DNA from: Aromatoleum diolicum
Lineage (GTDB): Bacteria > Pseudomonadota > Gammaproteobacteria > Burkholderiales > Rhodocyclaceae
Reading direction: 5' to 3'
NCBI RefSeq assembly: GCF_012910955.1
Contig: NZ_WTVQ01000019.1
Location: 32,259-96,258 of the forward strand
DNA: 64,000 nucleotides
Positions 36,757 through 45,246 of the stretch are shown here, one piece after another. The first letter of the stretch is position 1; each line of letters begins with the position of its first letter. The notes beneath the pieces are model-generated. The model did no database searches. It was not told the origin of the DNA and worked only from the letters and a program-made list of their open reading frames with translations. Made by a program: the position numbers and the translations under genes.

Positions 36757-38256
36757 ATGTCGCTGGCTCTCATACGCACCCGCGCGCTGGCCGGGTTGAA
36801 TGCACCCGAAGTGACGGTGGAAGTCCACCTCGCCAACGGCCTGCCTGCATTCAACCTGGTCGGTTTGCCCGACACCGAGGTGCGTGAGGCACGCGAGCGC
36901 GTGCGCGCAGCGATCGCAACCTCGCAGTTCGAATTTCCACAGCGTCGTATCACCGTCAACCTCGCCCCCGCCGACTTGCCGAAGGAAGGCGGCCGCTTCG
37001 ACCTGCCGATCGCGCTGGGCATTCTTGCCGCCTCCGGCCAGGTCGATGCGGCCGCGCTCGTACGACACGAATTCGTCGGCGAATTGTCGCTCAACGGCAG
37101 CCTGCGCCCGGTACGCGGCGGGCTCGCGATGGCGCTCGCAAGTGTGCGGGCCGGTCGCGCTCTGGTGCTGCCGGCCGTCAATGCGGACGAAGCAGCACTC
37201 GCCCGCGAGGCCAGCGTGCTGCCCGCGGACAGCCTGCTGGCGGTATGCGCGCACCTGAATGGTCACACGCCGCTCGCGCGTCGCGCGCCTCCGCCGGCAG
37301 CCGAAGCGGTGGCGAACGAACATGACCTCGCGGAAGTGAAGGGGCAGTTGCAGGCGCGCCGCGCGCTGGAGGTCGCCGCGGCGGGACAGCATTCGCTGTT
37401 GATGTTCGGGCCGCCCGGCACCGGCAAGTCGATGCTTGCCCGCCGCTTGCCCGGCCTGTTGCCGTCGATGGACGAGGCGGAGGCAATCGAGAGCGCATCG
37501 ATCCAGTCGATCGAAGGCACGTTCGACGCGTCGCGCTGGGGCCGGCGTCCCTACCGCGCGCCGCATCACTCGGCGTCGGCGCCGGCGCTGGTGGGGGGCG
37601 GTGCGAATCCCCGGCCCGGCGAGATCAGCCTCGCGCACCACGGCGTGCTGTTCCTCGACGAGCTGCCGGAATTCGATCGCCGCGTCCTTGAAGCCCTGCG
37701 CGAGCCGCTCGAAACCGGCACCGTGACGGTGTCGCGCGCGCGTCAGCGGGCCGAGTTCCCGGCGCGCTTCCAGCTGATCGCGGCAATGAATCCATGCCCC
37801 TGCGGACACTCTGGGAATCCGAACGGGCGCTGCCGCTGTTCGCCCGACCAGGTGGCGCGCTACCGTGGCCGCTTGTCCGGTCCGCTTCTCGATCGCATGG
37901 ACATCGTCATCGAGGTGCCGCTGCTCGATCATGCCGAAATGCTGGGACGCCCCGCCGGGGAGCCGAGCGCGGTGGTGCGCGAGCGTGTCGCCGGTGCGTG
38001 GGCGCGGCAGCGCGAGCGGCAGGGCGAGCCCAACAGCCGTCTCGCGCCGGGGCGCGTGGATACCCTGTGCGCGCCCGACAGCGCCGGGCAGGGGCTGCTC
38101 GATCACGCGATCCGGCGGCTGAACCTCTCCGCGCGGGGTTATCATCGCATCCTGAAGGTTGCCCGGACGATTGCCGACCTGGCTGGCGCAGAGTGCGTCG
38201 GCACAGCGCATCTGGCCGAGGCAATCCAGTATCGGCGCGGTCTGGATACACGCTAA
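36757..38256 (+). CDS. comM: YifB/ComM family Mg-chelatase-like AAA+ ATPase
   Basis: 499-residue hexameric helicase-type AAA+ protein. An N-terminal ChlI-like domain (GLPAFNLVGLPDTEVREARERVRAA) leads into the AAA core, with Walker A GPPGTGKSM near residue 221 and Walker B LFLDELPEF near residue 300. The YifB-specific Cys-rich loop NPCPCGHSGNPNGRCRCSP sits near residue 346. ComM drives branch migration during integration of transforming DNA in naturally competent bacteria. Confidence 0.93.
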   Translation: MSLALIRTRALAGLNAPEVTVEVHLANGLPAFNLVGLPDTEVREARERVRAAIATSQFEFPQRRITVNLAPADLPKEGGRFDLPIALGILAASGQVDAAALVRHEFVGELSLNGSLRPVRGGLAMALASVRAGRALVLPAVNADEAALAREASVLPADSLLAVCAHLNGHTPLARRAPPPAAEAVANEHDLAEVKGQLQARRALEVAAAGQHSLLMFGPPGTGKSMLARRLPGLLPSMDEAEAIESASIQSIEGTFDASRWGRRPYRAPHHSASAPALVGGGANPRPGEISLAHHGVLFLDELPEFDRRVLEALREPLETGTVTVSRARQRAEFPARFQLIAAMNPCPCGHSGNPNGRCRCSPDQVARYRGRLSGPLLDRMDIVIEVPLLDHAEMLGRPAGEPSAVVRERVAGAWARQRERQGEPNSRLAPGRVDTLCAPDSAGQGLLDHAIRRLNLSARGYHRILKVARTIADLAGAECVGTAHLAEAIQYRRGLDTR

Positions 38257-38342
38257 CGCGGCACGGCCTGGAGTTTGGGCGCGCTGCGGATCGGGTGCCT
38301 GCGGCGCGATACCGATGCAGCGAACCCCAGAGACCCCCGATA

Positions 38343-39536
38343 ATGCCTGCTTCACCCCCCTGGCTTGCGTTCGTCCTCGCCGCGCTCGCCGCCATCGGAC
38401 CGTTTTCGATCGACACCTACCTGCCGGCCTTCCAGGCCATCGGCGAGGCCTTGTCGGCCACGCCGCTGCAGATCCAGCAGACGCTGACGGCCTACATGGC
38501 GACCTTTGCCTTCATGGTGTTGTGGCACGGCGCACTGGCCGACCGTTTCGGGCGCCGACGCGTGCTCCTCGGTGCGATGGCGCTGTTTGCGCTGGCTTCG
38601 CTGGTGTGCGCGCTGGCGCCGACGATCGAGTGGTTGTGGTTTGGGCGGGCATTGCAGGGCACAAGCGGCGGGGCCGGCATGGTCGTCGGTCGCGCGGTGA
38701 TCCGTGACCTCCATGACGGTGCCCACGCGCAGCGCCTGATGTCGCGTGTCATGCTGATTTTTGCCATTGCGCCGGCGATTGCGCCACTGATTGGCGGGGT
38801 GCTGCTGACGCTGGCGGGCTGGCGCGCGATTTTCCTGTTTCTCGCCGCCTTCGGCGGACTGCTGGTGTATCTGACGTGGCGCTTCCTGCCCGAAACCCTG
38901 CCGCATGCGGCGCGCCACCCGCTGCATCCGGTTCTGCTGTGGCGCGCCTACGCGCGGGTGCTCGGCAGTGGCGCCTTCGTGCTGCTGGCGGGGGCGGTGG
39001 CATTCAACTTCAACGGCTTCTTTCTGTACGTGCTGTCGGCGCCCGCTTTTCTGATGACGCATCTGGGGCTCGGGGAGCAGGAGTTCGGCTGGCTGTTCAT
39101 CCCCGCGGTGGCAGGCATGGTGAGCGGTTCGGCGCTGTCGGGACGGGTTGCCGGGCACTGGCGCCCGGCGCGCACGATCGCCGTCGGCTTCGCCATCATG
39201 GCCGTCGCGGTGGGGTGCAACGTGCTGATTGCGGCGGTGCTGCCGCCGGGTTTGCCCTGGTCGGTGGCGCCGATCGTGCTGTACACCTTCGGCATGTCGC
39301 TGTCGATGCCCAGCCTGACGCTGCTCGCGCTGGATCTATTCCCTGCCCGGCGCGGCCTGGCGTCGAGCTGTCAGAGCTTTCTGCAGGTCGGCATCAATTC
39401 GGTCACGGCCGGGGTGCTCGCGCCGCTGTTGTGGCATTCGCCGCTGACGCTGGCGGCCGGCATGGCGGGCTTTCTGGGTGTCGGCGGGCTCGCCTTCTTG
39501 CGCTGGCGCCGGGCGCAGGCGGGCCTTACGGCCTGA
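38343..39536 (+). CDS. Bcr/CflA family drug-resistance MFS exporter
   Basis: 397-residue 12-helix transporter. The opening IGPFSIDTYLPAFQAIGEAL is the hallmark of the Bcr/CflA subfamily, and ADRFGRRRVLLGAM is the loop 2-3 motif. Members export chloramphenicol, bicyclomycin or sulfathiazole. The ATG at 38343 is 86 bases after yifB; the long frame upstream overlaps yifB and is not real. Confidence 0.88.
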   Translation: MPASPPWLAFVLAALAAIGPFSIDTYLPAFQAIGEALSATPLQIQQTLTAYMATFAFMVLWHGALADRFGRRRVLLGAMALFALASLVCALAPTIEWLWFGRALQGTSGGAGMVVGRAVIRDLHDGAHAQRLMSRVMLIFAIAPAIAPLIGGVLLTLAGWRAIFLFLAAFGGLLVYLTWRFLPETLPHAARHPLHPVLLWRAYARVLGSGAFVLLAGAVAFNFNGFFLYVLSAPAFLMTHLGLGEQEFGWLFIPAVAGMVSGSALSGRVAGHWRPARTIAVGFAIMAVAVGCNVLIAAVLPPGLPWSVAPIVLYTFGMSLSMPSLTLLALDLFPARRGLASSCQSFLQVGINSVTAGVLAPLLWHSPLTLAAGMAGFLGVGGLAFLRWRRAQAGLTA

Positions 39537-39669
39537 GGCGCAGGCGTCGCAGGGGAGGGACGAGCGGGTTTCTCCGTCCTGCCGCTCCCGTGTTGAAGGG
39601 ACCCCGTTGCGTCCGCGTGATCGCCGCGGCAATCCCCATAACCATGTTATCGATATGGAAATGCAGAAA

Positions 39670-39691
39670 ATCATGACACCCACTTCATGAT
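39670..39691. promoter_or_regulatory. Inverted repeat ATCATGA-N8-TCATGAT upstream of the U32 cluster
   Basis: Perfect 7-bp arms, 8-base spacer, 75 bases ahead of the first gene of the nine-gene cluster. It has the geometry of a dimeric repressor or activator site. No regulator gene lies in the cluster. Confidence 0.45.
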
Positions 39692-39765
39692 CCGTCGGTG
39701 TTGCGCTTGCCATCGTGGCCCTAGGCTATCGACATGTTGGCAAGTGCAACCCGGAGGTTCATGCG

Positions 39766-41244
39766 ATGGATTTTGTGACGCCGCTGCTGGCGATCGGCGG
39801 CCGTGCCGATGCGGAGGATGGTGCCGCATTGCGTGCGGCGGGCGTCGATACGCTGCTGTCGCTGGCGCCGCTGGCACGGCCGCGGGACGTCGGCGTGCAG
39901 CTGAGCGTGGCGGTGGCCGACCGGGTGGCGCTGCCCGACGCGGCGATCCGCGAGGTGGTGGATTTTCTCGCGCAGCGCACGGCGGCCGGGCACCGCGTGC
40001 TGATGCACTGCGAGATGGGCATTTCGCGTTCGCCGGCGCTGGCGGCGTGTTTCCTGCATGAATGCGCGGGGCTGACGCTGGACGAGGCGTTTGCGCGGGT
40101 CGGCTCGGCGCGTGCGATCGCGGCGCCCGATGTGGCGCTGTTGGCGTCGATTCGGCGCTATTACGCCGCTCGTCTCGCCACCGATCGCGCCGCCGACCGC
40201 GACAGCGACCCGCCGTTCGCCGTGCAGTTTGCCGATCTCGCCGGCAATGAAAATCCATTCGGCCCGTCGCCGCAGGCAGTTCAGGCAATCACGCAGGCGC
40301 TGGCAGGCCTGCACCGTTATCCGGACCTTGGGGCGGACGCGCTGCGCGAGGCGCTCGCGCAGCGACTCGACCTGCCGGCCTCGCACATCGTGATCGGCAA
40401 CGGTGCCTGCGAGCTGATCGACCTGACGCTGCGCCGCTGCGCCGCAGGGGGCGGCGAGGTGCTGATTCCCGATCCGGCGTTTCCTGCTTACCGATCGGCG
40501 GCCAGACGTGCCGGGGCGCACGTGATACCGGTGCCGCTGACCGGCGCCGATTACCGCGTGGAGGCCTTTCTCGAACGCCTGACGCCGGCGACCCGCTTGG
40601 TGGTGGTGGCCTCGCCGCACAACCCGACCGGCACGCTGATGTCCCCATCCGACTGGGCGCGGCTGCGCGATGCGCTGCCCGAGGGCGCGTGGCTGCTGCT
40701 CGACGAGGCGTATCGCGACTACGCCGGCGCCCAGGAACTGATCGACGCGTGTGCCGACGTGCGCCGCGGCGCACGCGTGATCGTGCTGCGCTCGCTCTCG
40801 AAAGTCGAAGGACTTGCGGGACTGCGTGTCGGTTACGGCTTCGCGCCGGCAGTGATGGCGCAAGAACTGGCGGCGCTGTGCCCGCAGTACCACGTCGGCA
40901 CGCTGGCCCAGGTGGCGGCGGTGGCGGCGCTCGCCGACGAGCGCCATCGCGCCGACAGCGTCGCCGCCAATGCGCGCGAACGCGAGGCGCTGATGGCGGG
41001 GCTCGCACGTCTGGGTGTCGATTTCATTCCGTCGGCGGCCAATTTCGTGCTGCTGCGCGGCCCCCGCGACGCGCTGGCGCGCCTTGCGGCGCGCGCGGTG
41101 GCGGTGAAGTGCATGGCGCGTTACGGCCTGCCCGGCCACATCCGCGTCAGCGTCGGGCTGCCGCCGGAGAACGCGCGCTTTCTTGCGGCGCTGGGCGAGC
41201 TGATCCGCGAAGACCACGAATGCCGGGAAGCGATCCCGGCCTGA
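39766..41244 (+). CDS. Fused dual-specificity-type phosphatase + HisC-like aminotransferase
   Basis: 492-residue two-domain protein. Residues ~1-150 resemble a dual-specificity/tyrosine phosphatase with the P-loop HCEMGISRS, catalytic Cys82. Residues ~160-492 are a fold-type I PLP aminotransferase of the histidinol-phosphate/threonine-phosphate decarboxylase kind: NENPFGPSP opening, ASPHNPTGT near residue 287, LLDEAYRDY near 312, and Schiff-base Lys346 in SLSKVEGLAGLRVGYG. The ATG at 39766 follows a GGAGG. A phosphatase joined to an aminotransferase suggests a phosphorylated amino substrate. First gene of the U32 cluster, 12 bases ahead of the next. Confidence 0.85.
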   Translation: MDFVTPLLAIGGRADAEDGAALRAAGVDTLLSLAPLARPRDVGVQLSVAVADRVALPDAAIREVVDFLAQRTAAGHRVLMHCEMGISRSPALAACFLHECAGLTLDEAFARVGSARAIAAPDVALLASIRRYYAARLATDRAADRDSDPPFAVQFADLAGNENPFGPSPQAVQAITQALAGLHRYPDLGADALREALAQRLDLPASHIVIGNGACELIDLTLRRCAAGGGEVLIPDPAFPAYRSAARRAGAHVIPVPLTGADYRVEAFLERLTPATRLVVVASPHNPTGTLMSPSDWARLRDALPEGAWLLLDEAYRDYAGAQELIDACADVRRGARVIVLRSLSKVEGLAGLRVGYGFAPAVMAQELAALCPQYHVGTLAQVAAVAALADERHRADSVAANAREREALMAGLARLGVDFIPSAANFVLLRGPRDALARLAARAVAVKCMARYGLPGHIRVSVGLPPENARFLAALGELIREDHECREAIPA

Positions 41245-41256
41245 AGGAGCAGTGAC

Positions 41257-42237
41257 ATGGTGATGATGATGGCCCCCGGCGGAACGCTGGAGATGGCGCA
41301 GGCGGTGCTCGACGAGGGCGCCGATGCGGTGTACGTCGGCGTGGTCGGGTGGAGCCGGCGCGGCGCGCAGGACGAACTCAACGACGACGAGATCCACCGC
41401 ACGATCGACTACGCCTTGGCGCGCGGCAAGGAGGTGCGCATCGTCGTGAACACCTTGCCCAGTTCCACCGAGTTGCCGATGTTCGTCGAGCGCGTCGAGC
41501 GCTACGCGGGTTGGGGCGCGCAGGGTTTCATGATCAGCGACATCGGCGCGATGCGCCTGGTGAAGGAGCGCCTGCCGCAGGTGAACATTCACTCCAGCGT
41601 CGGCTGCGGCATCACCAATTACGAGGACGTGTGCTTCCTGCGCGAGATCGGCGCGACCTACGTGGTACTGCCGTACCGCATGTCGGTCGAGGAGATCCGC
41701 CAGATCAAGCAGGCGGGCGACGTCGGCATCGAGGTGTTCCTGTTCAAGACGCCGTCGGGCGGCAAGATCTGCCCGGGCAAATGCAATATGAGCAGCTATT
41801 TCAGCTTCCGCCGCTGGCTCGACGCGCAGGGCAAGGACCACTTCTTCGGCTCCGCGTCGCGCGGCGGCGACTGTCTGCGGGTGTGCCAGACCGACTGGAA
41901 TTTCAACGTCGACGAGGTCGACTTCCGCGCGCCGATGACGATCAAGACCAATCCGGCGCTGTGGCTCGAAGAGCTGCCGGACTATCTGGCGGCCGGCGTG
42001 GACTGCCTGAAGGTGCCGGGCCGCGACCGTTCGACGGCGCTGGTGCGCGACATCGTGCGCGTGTATCGGCGCGCGGTCGACACGATTCTGGAAACCGACC
42101 ACCCCGACCTGAGCGTCTTCGCGTCGGAACTGGAAACGCTGCGCGGGCGCTGGATGACCGAGCGCGGCAAACGCGACAACCGCCTGCTGCGCCAGGCGAT
42201 CGACGAATCGCGGCGCACCGTCGCCACCCCCCTGTGA
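41257..42237 (+). CDS. U32 family protein, UbiU-like (copy 1)
   Basis: 326-residue cytosolic TIM-barrel-like U32 protein, labelled peptidase by tradition. It opens MAPGGTLEMAQAVLDEGADAVYVG. Four cysteines in two CxxxC pairs (Cys172/176 in CPGKC and Cys206/210 in CLRVC) correspond to the [4Fe-4S] ligands of E. coli UbiU. UbiU with UbiV hydroxylates ubiquinone precursors without oxygen; other U32 proteins (RlhA, TrhP) hydroxylate RNA. AAGGAG precedes the ATG. A UbiV-like gene follows after 11 bases, so a heterodimer is likely. Its substrate is unknown. Confidence 0.85.
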   Translation: MVMMMAPGGTLEMAQAVLDEGADAVYVGVVGWSRRGAQDELNDDEIHRTIDYALARGKEVRIVVNTLPSSTELPMFVERVERYAGWGAQGFMISDIGAMRLVKERLPQVNIHSSVGCGITNYEDVCFLREIGATYVVLPYRMSVEEIRQIKQAGDVGIEVFLFKTPSGGKICPGKCNMSSYFSFRRWLDAQGKDHFFGSASRGGDCLRVCQTDWNFNVDEVDFRAPMTIKTNPALWLEELPDYLAAGVDCLKVPGRDRSTALVRDIVRVYRRAVDTILETDHPDLSVFASELETLRGRWMTERGKRDNRLLRQAIDESRRTVATPL

Positions 42238-42248
42238 GGAGACACAAC

Positions 42249-43208
42249 ATGTTCGAACTATCCACCGACGTCGGCAACCTCAAGGAACTGCGCGAGGGGG
42301 GCTTTTCCGCCTACGACGCGCTGTATCTCGGGGACTTTTCCTGCCCGGACTATCCCAACAATTTCAGCTCCCACCCCGAGCTGCTCGAAGCCGGCCTGGA
42401 ACTCGTGAAGGCGCGCGACCAGAAGGCCTATCTGCGGCTGTACGCGGTGCCGGGCAACAGCGATCTGGGCTGGGTCGAGGACCTCGTCGACGCCGCGCTC
42501 GAACTGCCGTTCGACGCCTTCGAGGTGCATAACCTCGGACTGCTGCGCATGCTGCGCGAGAAGGGCTGCCGGCTGCCGATCCACCTGGGCGTGTTTGGCA
42601 ACCTGTATACCCACGAGACGGCGAAGGTGCTGAAGGAATACGGCGTCACGCGCGTCTATCCGAACCCGGAGCTATCGCTCGACGAAGTGCGCTACATCGC
42701 GGACAACGCCGAGATCGAAGTGCTCGTCCCGGTGCACGGCAAGATTCCGCTGGTGATCTCGGAGACCTGCTTCATCCTCGAACACAGCGAGCAGGGGGAA
42801 GAGGATGGCGCCCAGTCGGGTGCGTGCGGCGACGGCACGTGCTCCTACCAATGCACCCAGGAGCACTGGTTGAAGCGCGGGCGCAGCGACGGCAGCCGCG
42901 CCGACTGGTCGCTGAAGGACACCGGGCGCATGACGCTGTCGGGCAAGGACCTGTGCATGGTCGAGCACGCCGCCATGCTCGCGGGCATGGGACTGAAGCA
43001 TTTCTACGTGCACAACAAGGGCGAGGCGCACGGCTACGCGGCGGCGGTCGGGGGGATCTACCGCGACGCGCTGACGCGGGCCTTCTGCGGCAAGGACGCC
43101 GAGGATCCCACCGCTTCGCTGGCGACCCTGGCGGGCCTCGCGCGCGAGGGCCTGTGCAACGGCTACTACTTCGAGGGCGCCGGTCAGCGCTACTTCGGGA
43201 GAGTGTGA
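42249..43208 (+). CDS. U32 family protein, UbiV-like
   Basis: 319-residue partner-type U32 protein without the MAPGG start. Its cysteines are arranged as in UbiV-like members: Cys174 in SETCFILEH, then Cys193, Cys198 and Cys202 in ACGDGTCSYQC, followed by MTLSGKDLCMVEH near residue 230, matching the family's TLxGxxxL region. It is the only member of this subtype in the cluster, beside three UbiU-like copies, so it could pair with more than one. GAGGA lies ahead of the ATG. Confidence 0.82.
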   Translation: MFELSTDVGNLKELREGGFSAYDALYLGDFSCPDYPNNFSSHPELLEAGLELVKARDQKAYLRLYAVPGNSDLGWVEDLVDAALELPFDAFEVHNLGLLRMLREKGCRLPIHLGVFGNLYTHETAKVLKEYGVTRVYPNPELSLDEVRYIADNAEIEVLVPVHGKIPLVISETCFILEHSEQGEEDGAQSGACGDGTCSYQCTQEHWLKRGRSDGSRADWSLKDTGRMTLSGKDLCMVEHAAMLAGMGLKHFYVHNKGEAHGYAAAVGGIYRDALTRAFCGKDAEDPTASLATLAGLAREGLCNGYYFEGAGQRYFGRV

Positions 43209-43209
43209 T

Positions 43210-43335
43210 GCCCCCACGCTCACTTTGTTCGAGGAGGGCCGGCTTTGCACAGCCGGTCCCGCTCCGCGGGCGCGAAGCAGTGCTTCGCGAATTCCCCGCT
43301 ACGCCCCTCGGGGCGGCCCGGCGGGAGGCCTGGAA
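43210..43335. repeat. Palindrome-rich intergenic element (REP-like)
   Basis: 126 bases between two genes that otherwise touch. It contains several inverted repeats in a row: CCGGCTTTGCACAGCCGG, CCGCTCCGCGG, GCGAAGCAGTGCTTCGC and a CCGC...GCGG unit near 43300. The frame through it reads Arg/Ala/Pro filler. Its form is that of the repetitive extragenic palindromic elements common in this bacterial group; no second copy was seen in this window. Confidence 0.55.
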
Positions 43336-44292
43336 ATGACCCGCATGCTTGCCCCGGCCGGCTCGCTGGAGATGGCGTGCGCGGCGGTCGATGAGGGGGC
43401 CGACATCATCTACGTCGGGCCGCTCGGCTTCTCGCGCCGGCCCTACGAGTCGGAGATGAGCGATGGCGCGATCCGCGAGGCGACCGACTATGCGCGGGCG
43501 CGGGGAGCCGAACTGCGCGTGGTGCTCAACACCTTTCCGACGCCCTTCGACTTCGGCCGCTTTGTCGACAAGGCGCAGCATTACGCCGACATCGGCGCAT
43601 CGGGCTTCATCGTCACGGACATCGGCCTGATGCGCGCGCTGCGCCAAAGGCTCCCGGACACCGTGCTGCACGTGAGTATCGGCAGCGGCATCAGCAACGC
43701 GCAGGACGCGGCGTTCTACCGCGCGGCCGGCGCCGACGTGATCATCCTGCCCTACCGCTGGGACGTCGCGGAGATCGAGGCGGTGCGCGCGACCAGCGAC
43801 ATCGGTCTGGAAACCTTCCTGTTCGAGACGGTGCAGACCGGCAAGCTGTGCCCGGGCAAATGCATCATGAGCAGCTACCTGCGCTTTCGCGACTGGCTCG
43901 AGGTCGAAGGCAGCCGCGACTTCCACGGCAGCGCCAACCGCGGCGCGAAGGAATGCTACCGCGTGTGCCAGGCGAGCTGGGAGTTCGGCGTGCCCGGCGA
44001 GGCGCCGCTCGAACTGAAGCTGCGCCGCGATGCGCGTCTGATGCTGGCGCAACTGCCGGCTTTCGTGCGCGCGGGCGTGAGCTGCTTCAAGCTCTCGGGG
44101 CGCGAGCGGCCGGTCGGCATGATCCGCGACCTGGTGCGCTTCTACCGCAAGGCCATCGACGAGGTGATCGGCGGTGCGACGGACCTCGATCACCACGCCG
44201 GGGAACTCGCCGAACTGCGCCTGCGTTGGGTGCGCGAGAAGAGCCGGCGCGTCGATACGCTGATGGACCGGGCCGCGAGTTATGCCAACTGA
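43336..44292 (+). CDS. U32 family protein, UbiU-like (copy 2)
   Basis: 318 residues, opening MTRMLAPAGSLEMACAAVDEGADIIYVG. The CxxxC pairs are Cys172/176 (CPGKC) and Cys207/211 (CYRVC), at the same positions as in copy 1, with the shared SSYLRFRDWL segment between. The ATG at 43336 lies directly after the palindromic element; an open frame from 43225 runs through that element and is rejected. Its stop overlaps or touches the next gene. Confidence 0.83.
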   Translation: MTRMLAPAGSLEMACAAVDEGADIIYVGPLGFSRRPYESEMSDGAIREATDYARARGAELRVVLNTFPTPFDFGRFVDKAQHYADIGASGFIVTDIGLMRALRQRLPDTVLHVSIGSGISNAQDAAFYRAAGADVIILPYRWDVAEIEAVRATSDIGLETFLFETVQTGKLCPGKCIMSSYLRFRDWLEVEGSRDFHGSANRGAKECYRVCQASWEFGVPGEAPLELKLRRDARLMLAQLPAFVRAGVSCFKLSGRERPVGMIRDLVRFYRKAIDEVIGGATDLDHHAGELAELRLRWVREKSRRVDTLMDRAASYAN

Positions 44293-45241
44293 GATGCGAC
44301 CTGATCGCCGCGGCAGACTGCCGACGCTGCGCGCGGCCTTCGAGACGACCGGCAGCGGCTGCTGGCTGATGCGCGCGATCCTCGACGGCGGCCTCGATCG
44401 CGCCAACGGCTATCGGCTCGCGCTGGAGCTCGGCGACGACCGCATGCGCGGCGGGCGGCAGGCCACCGAGGCGCGCCTGATCGCCGGCGAGGTCGATCTC
44501 ATCGATACCGACTGGCTGTCGCTCGCGCGCCATCGCGCCGCCGGTTTGCCGCTCGCGGCCGCGGCCCCCTACGGGACGATCTTCGGCGGCCTGGTGGCGC
44601 CCCGCGACGGCGCGCTGCGCAGCCTCGCGGACCTGAAGGGCCGGCGCATCGGCGTCGTGCATGCGCAGGACAAGAACTGGCTGCTGCTGCGCGCGGCGTG
44701 CCGGCAGCACCACGACTTCGATCCCGCCGTGCACGCGCAGTGCGTCGCGACGGGCTCGAAAACCGCGCTGCGGCAGGCCTTGCAGGACGGGCAGGTGGAT
44801 GCTGCGCTGCTGTATTGGCACCAAGTGCCGGCCCAGGTGGCGAACGGCGATTTCGTCGAGGTGTGCGACCTGGTCGACCTGCTGAACGGCTTGCCCGGCG
44901 GCGTCGCGGCCGCGCCGTCGACCTTCTTCGTCTTCCGCGACGCGATGCTCGCGGCGCAGCCGGAACTCGTCCGCGCCTTCGCTCGTTCGGTGGCGGACGC
45001 TGCCGTACGCCTGCGCGCCGATGCGGATTTGTGGTGCCGTGTCAGCGGTGTCACGTGGGACTCGGACGACGGTGTCGGGGAAGCCCTGCGCAAGAAATGG
45101 CTGGCGCGCATCGGCCCGCCGTGGGCGCCGGGAATGACCGACACGCTCGGCACGCTCGCCGGCCTGCTTGCCGGCCTGGCGCCGGGCGCCGCGCGCTTTG
45201 AACTACCCGGCGGCATCTTCGCCGCGGGCTTTCTGGATTGA
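44282..45241 (+). CDS. NMT1/SsuA-like substrate-binding-fold protein, no signal peptide
   Basis: 319 residues with the fold pattern of ABC-transporter binding proteins of the NMT1/THI5/SsuA type: GEVDLIDTDWLSLARHRAAGLPL near residue 62, VAPRDGALRSLADLKGRRIGVV near residue 103, and a second lobe with GSKTALRQALQDGQVDAALLYWHQVPAQV near residue 158. Unlike transport proteins it lacks a signal peptide or lipobox, so it should be cytosolic, and no permease is adjacent. It may bind a pathway intermediate or be an enzyme, as THI5 is. The start could also be the ATG at 44294. Confidence 0.75.
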   Translation: MPTEMRPDRRGRLPTLRAAFETTGSGCWLMRAILDGGLDRANGYRLALELGDDRMRGGRQATEARLIAGEVDLIDTDWLSLARHRAAGLPLAAAAPYGTIFGGLVAPRDGALRSLADLKGRRIGVVHAQDKNWLLLRAACRQHHDFDPAVHAQCVATGSKTALRQALQDGQVDAALLYWHQVPAQVANGDFVEVCDLVDLLNGLPGGVAAAPSTFFVFRDAMLAAQPELVRAFARSVADAAVRLRADADLWCRVSGVTWDSDDGVGEALRKKWLARIGPPWAPGMTDTLGTLAGLLAGLAPGAARFELPGGIFAAGFLD

Positions 45242-45246
45242 GGTGA

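Noticed and set aside
39721..42102. 793-codon minus-strand open frame across the phosphatase-aminotransferase and U32 genes
   Set aside because: Shadow of high-GC coding DNA; the plus strand holds intact catalytic motifs and ribosome sites.
44282..45241. Substrate-binding protein as part of the neighbouring liv transporter
   Set aside because: It lacks a signal peptide, belongs to a different binding-protein family and lies on the opposite strand beyond a strong terminator.
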